Below, piece after piece: positions 14,470 through 22,376 of a stretch of DNA of 24,121 nucleotides. The stretch comes from a virus. The position numbers and the translations under genes are program-made. The notes beneath the pieces were generated by a model. It saw nothing but the letters and a program-made list of their open reading frames with translations. It did no database searches and was not told where the DNA came from. Position 1 is the first letter of the stretch; every line of letters starts with the position of its first letter. The stretch lies in IMG/VR virus record IMGVR_UViG_3300048548_000013, positions 1 to 24,121 of that record. One strand, given 5' to 3'.

Positions 14470-16992
14470 CTATGTAAGTGAAACTGCGAAACCGCAAAAC
14501 TTTGAATACGTTCCTCTGATTTTAATGCCGGCGGCTGTTCCCGAATAAACAACCGTGACGTAATCGCCTTCAGATAGCGAAATTACAGTCGAATAAGTGC
14601 TGTGACCTTCTACGCCAGAGCCAGAACGTGCTTTCCAGTTATCTTGGAATTGTCGATATGAACTGGAGGCGTCGTTGACGTAATAGGTAACGTACATCGT
14701 GTCATCTACACCGTTTCCACCTTCAAAAGTGATACTTGTTGAGAAAAAATAAGTTCCGTCATGTGGCGCAGTGAATGCTGAAGTTGCGGTAGAGTAATTT
14801 CCTCCAGCCGTGTCTGTTAATTGAACGGGGAAAAGTATCTTGTTGGCTCCAGTTGCAGTCGTTACATCGGCAGAAGTGACAGCAGAAAATGAGGGCGTGT
14901 TTATCATCGCGCCTTCAGCGCCGTCAAATCTAAGCTGATCTACATTGTCGTTGATAACTCGACCAACATTGCTGCTGGCGTTGTACAAGAATTTGAGGTT
15001 CTGACCTCCATCCTGCTGATCAGTTATGCTCAATCCTCTCTCGTCTTCTGACGGGTTGATGATGTTTAAGTCGGAAGAGAAGAAGCCTTCTTTGAATCTT
15101 GAGTTACTGAAACCCAAATCAGAAACACCGTCTGTGGTTGCCCCTGCGTTATCTGTAGGTTGAAGTCTTGTGTTGCCAAACCGTAAACCTACATGACTAG
15201 CAGTGCTTGAAAAAATAGTTAAATCATCGCTAATAGTAGCAATGCCGCCTATAGGCGCACCCTGATGACGGAACTGCATGATCGTCCCATCATCAGTGAG
15301 CCGGTCAAAGTAGGCGACGATACCGCCACTGCGCTTTTGTATAGAATGCCCACCAGCAAATTGCGTGTATCCGCTGAATGTAGAATTAGTTAAGTGAGCC
15401 ACCTGTGTTCCCGCCAGCAGCGAGCCATCGCTGGTGATGCGGAGGCCTTCTGTCGTATTAGTGGTAGCTCCACCATCTCCACCTGTTCTAATAGCAAATG
15501 CGCCATCAATACTTCTAATTTGAGTAGAGCCAACGCTATCAACAAAAGGCACTACTACTGTGCTGTCTGTTGATTGAAATGTAGCAACTGTGTTTGCAGT
15601 TCCAGAATTGACAGTCAAACCATCAGCAGTCACTGTGCCGGTCACGTCCAAAGCACCGGGGGTCACAAGATCACCAGACAGCTTTGCAGACGTTATCGTC
15701 CCATCAACAGGCACGTTAATCTCAGTCTGCGTCATCGTCATCACTTCAACCGCAGCGCCCGATGGCGGGGCAGTTGAGAAGGTCAGCGTGGTGCCGGAGA
15801 TCGAGTAGTTAGCCTTCGATTGATAGACGCCGTCCACGAAAACCTGCGTATTGTTCTCGTTCACTGGCGCGATAGACAGCGCCAGCGTGGTGTCCGATCC
15901 GTCGCCGGTCATGCTGTCGATGTTTAGGTTCGATCCGCTGACCGCAGCCGCAACCGAATAGATCAGGATGCTATTGCCGTTGGCTGGCGCGGCGCTGAAT
16001 GTCAGCGTCGTGGTGCCGCCAGATGTGGCGATGCTGAAGGCGTCCTGCTGCTGGAAGATGCCCTCGATGAACACCAAAAGGTTATCCTCGCTGGACACCG
16101 TCTGACTCAGAGCATAGGCCGTAGTCGATCCATTGCCGGTGAAGCTGTCAGCCGTGAATGTGTTCGTGCCGCCGCCGCCACCGATCGCGCCCCACGCATC
16201 CGTGTAGCCCTCAAATTGAGCCAAGCTGCTGTTGTAGCGGAAACGTCCCGCTGCGCCAGTGGGGCGCTGGGCGGTGGTGCCAACAGGGACATGCAGTGCG
16301 TCGGTGTTTGCGCCTGCATCTAGGCTGACGGATGGCGTTGTGTCGTTGACGCCGATGCGGTTGTTTGTACCGTCAACGGTCAGGACATTGGTGTCGAATG
16401 TCGTGCCGTCTGCTCCGTCTGCCCCAGCCGCGCCAGTAGCGCCTTGAGGGCCGGTTGCGCCTTGAGGGCCAGTGGCACCTGTAGCGCCGGTTGCTCCCTG
16501 TGGGCCAGTTGCCCCCTGTGGGCCAGTTGCTCCTGTCGCACCGTCAGATCCGTCGTTGCCTGCTGGGCCTTGTGCTCCCGTAGCGCCTTGAGGGCCGGTG
16601 GCACCCGTAGCGCCCGTCGCACCGTCTGCCCCGTCTGCTCCATCGTTACCGGCTGGGCCTTGTGCGCCCGTAGCGCCTTGAGGGCCGGTTGCGCCTGTGT
16701 CTCCGCGAGGCACGGTGATCGTGTTGGTGGAGCCATCAAACGATACGGCGCTTCCCGCTGCGCCGGTTGCTGTGTTCAGATTTTGAATCGATGTCGCGGA
16801 CGCTGCCGCGTTGCTCTCGGAGGTCGCCGCGTTCGTTGCAGATGTCGCTGCGTTAGCCGCAGAAGACTCTGCGCTTGTTTTTGCAGTCTCAGCCGCAGCC
16901 TGAGCTAACTCCGCCGCCGCCTGCGCCGCTAGAGCATCTGCCTCGGCCACATCTTGTACGTCGGTTCCGATGTGCTCAAAAAATGAAGCCAT
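14470..16992 (-). CDS. Large tail fibre: coiled coil, collagen stalk, repeated beta domains, C1q/TNF-like tip
   Basis: This 840-residue protein starts 3 nt after the adaptor stop. Domains in order: an Ala-rich helical segment (about 15-70); 34 uninterrupted Gly-X-Y triplets (97-198); a short beta segment with [20 protein letters not shown] (234-253), common in phage fibres; two tandem repeats (about 279-348 and 356-424) sharing [31 protein letters not shown] and TLTFS.AP; the module shared with the two small fibres (about 559-642); and a C-terminal C1q/TNF-like domain (699-840) with [36 protein letters not shown] and a final FCGFAVSLT. Collagen plus C1q mirrors the layout of C1q and adiponectin and implies a trimer. 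It is the main host-recognition candidate. Confidence 0.85.
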   Translation of the reverse strand: MASFFEHIGTDVQDVAEADALAAQAAAELAQAAAETAKTSAESSAANAATSATNAATSESNAAASATSIQNLNTATGAAGSAVSFDGSTNTITVPRGDTGATGPQGATGAQGPAGNDGADGADGATGATGATGPQGATGAQGPAGNDGSDGATGATGPQGATGPQGATGATGATGPQGATGPQGATGAAGADGADGTTFDTNVLTVDGTNNRIGVNDTTPSVSLDAGANTDALHVPVGTTAQRPTGAAGRFRYNSSLAQFEGYTDAWGAIGGGGGTNTFTADSFTGNGSTTAYALSQTVSSEDNLLVFIEGIFQQQDAFSIATSGGTTTLTFSAAPANGNSILIYSVAAAVSGSNLNIDSMTGDGSDTTLALSIAPVNENNTQVFVDGVYQSKANYSISGTTLTFSTAPPSGAAVEVMTMTQTEINVPVDGTITSAKLSGDLVTPGALDVTGTVTADGLTVNSGTANTVATFQSTDSTVVVPFVDSVGSTQIRSIDGAFAIRTGGDGGATTNTTEGLRITSDGSLLAGTQVAHLTNSTFSGYTQFAGGHSIQKRSGGIVAYFDRLTDDGTIMQFRHQGAPIGGIATISDDLTIFSSTASHVGLRFGNTRLQPTDNAGATTDGVSDLGFSNSRFKEGFFSSDLNIINPSEDERGLSITDQQDGGQNLKFLYNASSNVGRVINDNVDQLRFDGAEGAMINTPSFSAVTSADVTTATGANKILFPVQLTDTAGGNYSTATSAFTAPHDGTYFFSTSITFEGGNGVDDTMYVTYYVNDASSSYRQFQDNWKARSGSGVEGHSTYSTVISLSEGDYVTVVYSGTAAGIKIRGTYSKFCGFAVSLT
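14473..14898 (-). other. C1q/TNF-like tip domain of the large fibre
   Basis: The segment encodes residues 699-840. The order TPSFSAV, then [27 protein letters not shown], a Tyr-rich middle, [13 protein letters not shown] and a terminal FCGFAVSL is that of the C1q jelly roll: GTYF.S strand, GD.V.V strand and F.GF.L at the end. Confidence 0.7.
16399..16704 (-). repeat. Collagen-like Gly-X-Y repeat (34 triplets)
   Basis: The segment encodes residues 97-198 of the large fibre. Common triplets are GAT, GPQ, GPA, GND and GAD; the 15-bp to 18-bp DNA units are internally repetitive and could vary in number by slippage. Confidence 0.9.
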
Positions 16993-16995
16993 AGC

Positions 16996-17598
16996 CTAGT
17001 ATCCTGATTGAACCTGTGAAGATGCCCCGGCGTACTCGCTGGTCTTGGCGTGCTGCAAAGCCCTGCCCATCGCCATCTGGTACGCGCCCTCCCAGCGGGA
17101 GCCGTCGCTGCCTAAGTAGTTGGCGGCCTCGACCAGCGTGCCGTACAGATACAGCTCCGGGGCGGTCTGGAATATGGAGTTAGTGCTGGAGGATGCCGAC
17201 AGGTTGTCCGGTGTGAAGTAGTAAATGATTCGCAGCGTGTCGCCTGCAACCTGTGTCGGGTTGGGGTAGACAAGCAGCTTTGACTGCTCTCTTGCAAAGA
17301 CCTCTGGTGCCACGCCAGTGCGCTCGACATAGCTATGTATCTGGGTGAGCGATACCCGGGACAGCGGGTTGTAGTTCCAGAACAGATCCTTTACCTCCAG
17401 ATAGTCGGAGGGGATAGTGGCGTAGCCATCAGATCCTAGGGTCAGGTCTGCTGTCTTCTCATTAATTGGTGCCCGAAGCTCGTGGAAGATACGGTTTTCC
17501 GCAAGCTCGATAAAATCTGGTATGACGCTGGTCAGGTCTTCCCGGTTCAGCCAATCGGCTACCGAGACCTTCAGGCCGTCGTATGTGGATAGGCTCAT
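16996..17598 (-). CDS. Head-tail adaptor (SU10-adaptor / P22 gp4-like)
   Basis: This 200-residue protein would join the portal to the tail. It starts with ATG overlapping the TGA of the 99-residue gene (ATGA). The N-terminal helical part (TYDGLKVSVADWLNREDLTS, then VIPDFIELAENRIFHELRAP) is characteristic of this adaptor family. A beta middle part has YATIPSDYLEVKDLFW (78-93), and the C-terminal helices contain YLYGTLVEAANYLGSDGSRW. The length is usual for the family. Its place downstream of the capsid gene and ahead of the fibres fits a podovirus tail. Regulation appears to be by coupling to the 99-residue gene. Confidence 0.8.
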   Translation of the reverse strand: MSLSTYDGLKVSVADWLNREDLTSVIPDFIELAENRIFHELRAPINEKTADLTLGSDGYATIPSDYLEVKDLFWNYNPLSRVSLTQIHSYVERTGVAPEVFAREQSKLLVYPNPTQVAGDTLRIIYYFTPDNLSASSSTNSIFQTAPELYLYGTLVEAANYLGSDGSRWEGAYQMAMGRALQHAKTSEYAGASSQVQSGY

Positions 17599-17894
17599 AG
17601 TCTACCGCCTCGGGTTCTTAGGTACGCATACTCCGGGCTGTTCAGGCGCTGCTTGATCTTCTTCTGATCCTCGTAGGTGGGGTTCATGACGTTGATCCCC
17701 TCCTGCATCCACTGGACTACTACAACCATAGGTATAGATGCCACGCGCTCTATTTCGCCGTACTTGGCGTGCTTGTCGATCTCGTTAGATCGGGCGATGT
17801 TGTCCGCGATGACGGGGGCAATATCCTGCGTGTGGGCCACATGCAGCTTGTCCTCAATCTCGTCGTGAACAATGTGGGATTTCAATTCAGACAT
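17595..17894 (-). CDS. Small head/tail-junction protein, unassigned
   Basis: This 99-residue protein has a strong ribosome binding site (GAGGT, 6 nt before ATG), placed just after the hairpin that follows the capsid gene. It reads MSELKSHIVHDEIEDKLHVA, a His/Asp-rich helix, then a hydrophobic patch (IPMVVVVQWMQEGI) and a basic end (LNSPEYAYLRTRGGRL). I cannot assign a family. Its position between the capsid gene and the adaptor, with coupling to the adaptor, suggests a head-completion or connector role. No zinc or enzyme signature is clear. Confidence 0.75.
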   Translation of the reverse strand: MSELKSHIVHDEIEDKLHVAHTQDIAPVIADNIARSNEIDKHAKYGEIERVASIPMVVVVQWMQEGINVMNPTYEDQKKIKQRLNSPEYAYLRTRGGRL

Positions 17895-17904
17895 TCTTCC
17901 ACCT

Positions 17905-17940
17905 CAAAAGAAAAGGGTGGCGACCCCCGAAGGGGCCGCC
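17905..17940 (-). terminator. Intrinsic terminator-like hairpin after the major capsid gene
   Basis: On the minus strand GGCGGCCCC and GGGGTCGCC pair (nine pairs including one G-T) around a TTCG loop, the very stable C(UUCG)G tetraloop, at 17940-17919. The sequence ACCCTTTTCTTTT follows. It lies about 30 nt downstream of the capsid stop and ends just before the ribosome binding site of the 99-residue gene, so it would end or reduce transcription there. Confidence 0.8.
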
Positions 17941-17967
17941 GTTGCTCAGGGGAGGGATGAGCAAACT

Positions 17968-18867
17968 TTACGCGGTCAGTGCGTCGATCTTGCCGCTCGC
18001 CTCGTCATGCTCGCAGACGAGCGTGAGTTCGGTGAGCATTTGTCTCTTATCAGAGTCGCCTGTACGGGCAAGTACAACAGTTTGCATAGGTCGCAATACT
18101 GCGCGTGACCAATACTCGGTGTCGAGAATAAGAACCGTGTTGGCGTCCAGAAGCCTATTCGGAGTGACCGAAAGCTGGCCGAACGGGGTAATCAACACGT
18201 CCACGGCTTGAACTACAGTCGTGCCGGTGCCGAAGTCTCGCTGGCGTCCAGCAGCCGTAGCGAAGCCTGCAACCGTCACAGAGTGCGAGGGTGTTACCTG
18301 CATCTGAGTGGCATCGCCGCCTTTTTCGTACACCTTTTGTGCCACGTCGAGGACGAGTGCCTCCGTTAGTGCTCGATTCGAGCCAGCGGTGTTGGTGGTG
18401 GCAGAGCTGATCTGGTTGGCAGCGGAGGTCAATTGACGTGCAGTTGAGCCGTTTCCAGCGGTTCCTGCCTGTCCAGCGCCAACAAACGAATGCTCTATGT
18501 CGCGCTTGATTTCCTTACCGGCCTTAGCAATTGCATAGGCCAGATCGCTTGTACGGCCATAGGTGCCTACCGCTTCGGCGGTGCCAGATACCTGCACGAC
18601 CTTGTCGAAGATCTGCGTGTTAGCAGTCTTGACGGTCTGTGTGATGGTAGAGGCCGTGCCTGCGTCCGCGCCTTCAACTTTGGCATTCGCCGCCACTGGG
18701 GCGAGGGAGTCCTGCAACCACTGATGCAGCGTTGCGCCAGCCGTTGAGGTGCCGATGCTGGAGAGCATCACTGTATCCGTAGGCGAAATATCGTAGATGA
18801 TGTCTTCTACGTCTTCACGCTTACCGACCTGATCGAAAGTTTTTAGAGTGCCGCTTACTGTTGGCAT
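17968..18867 (-). CDS. Major capsid protein, SU10-type (DUF5309 family)
   Basis: This 299-residue protein forms the capsid shell. It opens MPTVSGTLKTFDQVGKREDV then EDIIYDISPTDTVMLSSIG, the typical start of this family, followed by GTYGRTSDLAYAIAKAGKEI (the long helix region) and a conserved end with VLILDTEYWSRAVLRPMQTV and LTLVCEHDEASGKI. The length matches the family, and the fold is expected to be HK97-like. No N-terminal prohead propeptide is evident. It starts 2 nt after the scaffold gene stop and is followed by the hairpin terminator, which could set a high capsid-to-downstream ratio. Confidence 0.9.
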   Translation of the reverse strand: MPTVSGTLKTFDQVGKREDVEDIIYDISPTDTVMLSSIGTSTAGATLHQWLQDSLAPVAANAKVEGADAGTASTITQTVKTANTQIFDKVVQVSGTAEAVGTYGRTSDLAYAIAKAGKEIKRDIEHSFVGAGQAGTAGNGSTARQLTSAANQISSATTNTAGSNRALTEALVLDVAQKVYEKGGDATQMQVTPSHSVTVAGFATAAGRQRDFGTGTTVVQAVDVLITPFGQLSVTPNRLLDANTVLILDTEYWSRAVLRPMQTVVLARTGDSDKRQMLTELTLVCEHDEASGKIDALTA

Positions 18868-18868
18868 T

Positions 18869-19828
18869 TTATTGCATCCTGTTCAAGAGGGCTGCCGCTG
18901 CGTCATCAACAGTGCCGGACTTTCTCAATCGCTCCCGTGTCTTACGGGCGCTTTCGGACTGAACGGCCTTTGTCGAGTCGGCTTTGGAGCCAGACAAAGT
19001 TTTAGTAGGTGATGACTTCGCTTTTTTCTTAGCCGTCACCTGTTTTGCCTGATCAAACTGCATGGCCTTCCACAGCGCGGTAATCAATCGGTGATCGGAG
19101 ACCTTATTGAACTCCTCACCGCTGACACCTAAACCTTGAGCGTATTCCCCGATCTTGTAATAAAGATCGTTATTCCAGTTAGGGATATTGGTCTTCAGGA
19201 CAGTCAGACTTTCTTTTGCGGCCTCTTTCTGCGCCGCCTCGGTCTGTTGCTGTTGCTGAGTCTGGAACTGATCCGCCTGCGCCTTAATTAAGTTGTAGGT
19301 GGACTGTGCCTGCTCATAGGCCGCCTTGGCCTGCTTGTATTGTTCAGGGTTGTCTATCGCTGCCTGCTCCCAGTTCACGTTCTGAAAACGCGAAATGTCA
19401 GCGCCAGCGGCGGACATCAACGCATTCATGGTCGCCTCGGCCTCTGCGGTTTGGGCCTCAAAGGCCTTCCGCTGCTCAGCTACCGCCTGCGTCTTTTTTG
19501 TGTAGTCGCTTTGTCTTAGGTACCCCAGCTTTAGCTCTTCGGCGCTCAGGCTCTCGCCATCGACCTCGAACATAGCTTCTGATTCCTCCGCCTCGGCTTC
19601 ATCGGTTGGGTCTTCATCGACCTCCTCAGCCTCTTCGGTTTCCTCGTCGGGCGCTTCCTCGAACTCTGCTTCCACTATGTCGGCCTCATCGGCCTCTTGA
19701 TCGGATTGCTCCTCAACCTCTGGTTCGTCCAGATCGGACTCCAACAGCGTGGTCAATCTATCAATTGTGTCTTGTTCCGAAGAGTCTTGGGAGGGTTGCT
19801 CTGCCGGATCAATGTTCGCTTCTGCCAT
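18869..19828 (-). CDS. Scaffolding-like capsid assembly protein
   Basis: This 319-residue protein is chosen to start at ATG 19828 because GGTGA lies 5 nt upstream; an in-frame ATG at 19840 has no spaced ribosome binding site. Residues about 20-95 are extremely acidic (Glu/Asp clusters). FEVDGESLSAEELKLGYLRQ then SDYTKKTQAVAEQRKAF (about 88-125) is a motif common in phage scaffolds. A long coiled-coil, Gln-rich section follows, and the C-terminal 60 residues are basic (AKKKAKSSPTKT and ARKTRERLRKSG), as expected for the capsid-binding end of a scaffold. The gene lies directly upstream of the capsid gene. Confidence 0.8.
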   Translation of the reverse strand: MAEANIDPAEQPSQDSSEQDTIDRLTTLLESDLDEPEVEEQSDQEADEADIVEAEFEEAPDEETEEAEEVDEDPTDEAEAEESEAMFEVDGESLSAEELKLGYLRQSDYTKKTQAVAEQRKAFEAQTAEAEATMNALMSAAGADISRFQNVNWEQAAIDNPEQYKQAKAAYEQAQSTYNLIKAQADQFQTQQQQQTEAAQKEAAKESLTVLKTNIPNWNNDLYYKIGEYAQGLGVSGEEFNKVSDHRLITALWKAMQFDQAKQVTAKKKAKSSPTKTLSGSKADSTKAVQSESARKTRERLRKSGTVDDAAAALLNRMQ

Positions 19829-19829
19829 T

Positions 19830-20093
19830 CTACTCACCATCCTGTTGCTTACGCAACTCTAAGTTGTTGATTAATGTAGCAAATTGCTGCACGAACATTT
19901 GGCCTGCCTTGAACATCGCGTAGAGCCTTTCGCGCTCCTCGGGTGCCTCGGCTGGTGTCTGCAAAATCTGGTCAACAATCCCCTGATTCATCATTGCAAA
20001 TGCCTCGTTGAACACCTGCGAGTTCAGCATCGCGCTGGCCGCGTCTGCCTTGCCTTGGAGTTCGTGCATTTCCATCGTCTCTACTTCGCTCAT
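19830..20093 (-). CDS. Small helical protein of the portal-scaffold region, unassigned
   Basis: This 87-residue protein overlaps the end of the previous gene by 4 nt (ATGA). It is helical and Met/Gln-rich: MSEVETMEMHELQGKADAAS, a middle NEAFAMMNQGIVDQILQTP and a C-terminal helix LYAMFKAGQMFVQQFATLIN. No motif or membrane segment identifies it. Small proteins at this site in related phages are often uncharacterised. A head-assembly role is inferred from the location only. Confidence 0.75.
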   Translation of the reverse strand: MSEVETMEMHELQGKADAASAMLNSQVFNEAFAMMNQGIVDQILQTPAEAPEERERLYAMFKAGQMFVQQFATLINNLELRKQQDGE

Positions 20094-20293
20094 TTCAAAA
20101 AGTCCTCTTCGGGTTGCTTTGGTTTTTTGGGTTTTTCGGGTTTTTCACTTTCCCGGTTTTTCGCAGCCACAGGGGCAGCCGCCTGCTCCCTGTATGCCAC
20201 AAACTCTTGGTACACCTGCTTGATGTCGGGCTTGGGTTTCTTTTTCTCCTTCGCCCGGTTAAGCAGGTCATCGAACCTTGATAGATCAGCCAA
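20090..20293 (-). CDS. Small Lys/Pro-rich protein after the portal gene, unassigned
   Basis: This 67-residue protein overlaps the portal stop by 8 nt. It starts MADLSRFDDLLNRAKEKKKP, then a helix (KQVYQEFVAYREQAAAPVAA), and ends in a run of Lys-Pro-Glu repeats (EKPEKPKKPKQPEEDFLK). The tail is likely disordered. The coupling on both sides (portal upstream, 87-residue gene downstream) supports real translation. No family or function is recognised. Confidence 0.65.
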   Translation of the reverse strand: MADLSRFDDLLNRAKEKKKPKPDIKQVYQEFVAYREQAAAPVAAKNRESEKPEKPKKPKQPEEDFLK

Positions 20294-22376
20294 TGTTTAC
20301 GTTCCTCCCTTGTGCGGTTTCCAGTGCTAGTTCGGCTTTTTGGATAGCCATGTCGTGCTTCATCTTCTCTGCCTCCATCAACAGCTTAGAATCAGCATTC
20401 TCCTCGGTGTGCTCCTGCTTCTGACGATCAAAGACTGTCCTGTTCTGCTCTTTCAGAATGTCCAGTTCAAGCTGCCCCTCCAAAACCGATACCTGACGAG
20501 ACTGCATGTCAGCTTGGAACTCAGCCTGATGCATCTGCATTTGCATCTGCTCTTGCTGCTGCTGTTGCTGCATCTGCTGTTGCTGCTGCATCATCTGCTG
20601 GAATTCTTGGCTGTTCGGATCTTGCAGGAACGCTGCCCCGTCCTTGATGTTCAGCAGCTCGAATGCCCGGGACAGCAGGGCGTGGCGCTGCTGCTGGCCG
20701 TAGAGGCCGCCAACAGTCGGGTCGGCTGGGTTGGACGTGAACTGTGTGTCCAGAGTCAGCAGCTTCTGGGCCTCTGCCTGCTGCTCCTCCGGGGTCAAGG
20801 CAACAGCCACCGTCATCTCGGTGCGGTCACCAAGCGCGGAGGGCGTAGCAGGCTGGAACGACCCATCGAGCTGTAGCATCACGGTCTCGTTCTCGTACTC
20901 AACGCCCAGCCGGTACAAGTCCTGCATCAACGGCTTCAGGAAGTTCTCAGCGAAGTTCCTGCACATGACCATGATCCGCCGGTTGCTGGCGTTCATGAAG
21001 GTGTTGATCAGGTCGCTAGAGTTCTGCTTGCTGATCGCCGTCGAGTCCATGCCGCGAGACATCCGGCTCGATCCAGAGCGTTGCTCCTTCTCCTGCTCGA
21101 AGTTCTCAATCGCCGTATAGACGTTGCCGTTGAGCTGCGGGGTTGGCAGGGGCCGTACCACAGACTCCGGATTGGGCGACATAACGTCCACCACGGCACC
21201 TACCCGGTTGTCGAGCAAATCGCGTGGGTTCTTCACTAGGCTGAGGTTCGCAACCCAGCGGCTGGTGGTGGTCAGCATCAGGTGATCGACCACGCCGCGC
21301 TTCAGGCTCGACATAGTCTTCTGAAGATCACAGAGCTGGTCGGCCAGCGACATGCCATAGAATCGGTGCGGGAGCGGGAAGGGCGTGAAGGTGCGGAACG
21401 GCATCTCGGCCACCATCTCGATGTCCAGCATCACCCGGCGGCTGTGGATGCACTTGTAGTAAACGCACTCGTTGATATCGGGATCGTGGCGCTTGATGTA
21501 GCTCTCGTACAGCGTCACATACTCCCTGTCCCGGGAGTCATCCAAGCCGAAGCGGTCGTGGCGGAAGCTATCGACGGAGTCCCGGCCAATCGAGCCATCC
21601 TCCTTCAGCATGTCCTCCTCGTCGAGCTTGGCGACCACATCGGGGTCGAAGCCCTCAGACAGCAGCTCACCCCGGGTACGCGCCATGCGGTGCGAGCAGA
21701 AGTCAGAGTCCTGAACGGTCTTGGCGCGTGGATTGATCAGGAAGTCCTCAGGCTCCACGGTCTCGACGCAGACCTTAGAGGTGTCGAATCGGCGGCGGGT
21801 GGTGCCAGAGATCGCAACCTGCGAGTAGGCGGTGCCGGTCTGCTCGTCCACGACCTCGATAGACTCCTCCATCATCTCAATCAGCTCCACGTCGGGCGCT
21901 GACATCATGACGTTGAACTCGTTCTCGCTGAACTGCTCGAACTCCTCGGACTCGTAGCGGTAGTCTGCCTTCCAATACCGCTTCACCACCCCAGTTTTTG
22001 CCACCAGCGCGTCGTGGATAACGTCCGCAAGAATCTTGTAGCCGTTGTTTTGGCGGTAGAAGTTGTAGTTAGTCCACGCCGTAGCCAGCCGGGCAGTGTT
22101 CACATCGTCTGGAGACTGAGGGTCGAAGCGGCAGATGTTCTTGTCGGCGCTAAATGTCTCCAGCATCATGGCCTTTACGGCCTCAACGGCGTCGAACACG
22201 TCCCGGGACACATGCTGCGAGCGGCCACGGGTCTCGTTGCCCATGGGTTCGCCGTAATAGTATCGGTGGCCCTTGTCGCGCTGGTCGCCTACCTCGCTGT
22301 TGGCGTAGGTGTCGGCTGCGTCGATGTTTCGCTCCAGTGTCGAGAGCAGCTCCTGCTCGTCAATAGTCATATTCAT
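20286..22376 (-). CDS. Portal protein, P22-like with a long C-terminal barrel helix
   Basis: This 696-residue protein would form the dodecameric ring through which DNA passes. It overlaps the terminase stop by 17 nt; the Met at codon 3 (22370) is an alternative start. The N-terminal part has GHRYYYGEPMGNETRGRSQH (36-55), then SRDVFDAVEAVKAMMLETFS, typical of this large portal type. The middle contains the clip and stem regions (DQLCDLQKTMSSLKRGVVDH). The C-terminal 100 residues form a Gln/Met-rich helix (about 591-690) like the P22 portal barrel. The length is close to the P22 portal, at about 725 residues. The placement after terminase is standard. Confidence 0.85.
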   Translation of the reverse strand: MNMTIDEQELLSTLERNIDAADTYANSEVGDQRDKGHRYYYGEPMGNETRGRSQHVSRDVFDAVEAVKAMMLETFSADKNICRFDPQSPDDVNTARLATAWTNYNFYRQNNGYKILADVIHDALVAKTGVVKRYWKADYRYESEEFEQFSENEFNVMMSAPDVELIEMMEESIEVVDEQTGTAYSQVAISGTTRRRFDTSKVCVETVEPEDFLINPRAKTVQDSDFCSHRMARTRGELLSEGFDPDVVAKLDEEDMLKEDGSIGRDSVDSFRHDRFGLDDSRDREYVTLYESYIKRHDPDINECVYYKCIHSRRVMLDIEMVAEMPFRTFTPFPLPHRFYGMSLADQLCDLQKTMSSLKRGVVDHLMLTTTSRWVANLSLVKNPRDLLDNRVGAVVDVMSPNPESVVRPLPTPQLNGNVYTAIENFEQEKEQRSGSSRMSRGMDSTAISKQNSSDLINTFMNASNRRIMVMCRNFAENFLKPLMQDLYRLGVEYENETVMLQLDGSFQPATPSALGDRTEMTVAVALTPEEQQAEAQKLLTLDTQFTSNPADPTVGGLYGQQQRHALLSRAFELLNIKDGAAFLQDPNSQEFQQMMQQQQQMQQQQQQEQMQMQMHQAEFQADMQSRQVSVLEGQLELDILKEQNRTVFDRQKQEHTEENADSKLLMEAEKMKHDMAIQKAELALETAQGRNVNIG
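20526..20600 (-). repeat. Gln/Met-rich CAG-type tract in the portal gene
   Basis: The tract encodes residues 593-617, mostly Gln with interspersed Met (QQMMQQQQQMQQQQQQEQMQ and QM repeats). The plus strand shows repeated CTG and TTG triplets. It lies at the start of the predicted barrel helix. Confidence 0.85.

Noticed and set aside
16399-16704. CRISPR-like or tandem-repeat array
   Set aside because: The repeats are in frame and code for Gly-X-Y triplets of a collagen stalk; there are no unique spacers.
20340-20876. 178-residue Leu-rich plus-strand open frame resembling a membrane protein
   Set aside because: It is the complement of the Gln-rich end of the portal gene: CAG on one strand reads CTG (Leu) on the other.
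21282-21902. 206-residue plus-strand open frame
   Set aside because: It is antisense to the conserved middle of the portal gene and has no motif of its own.
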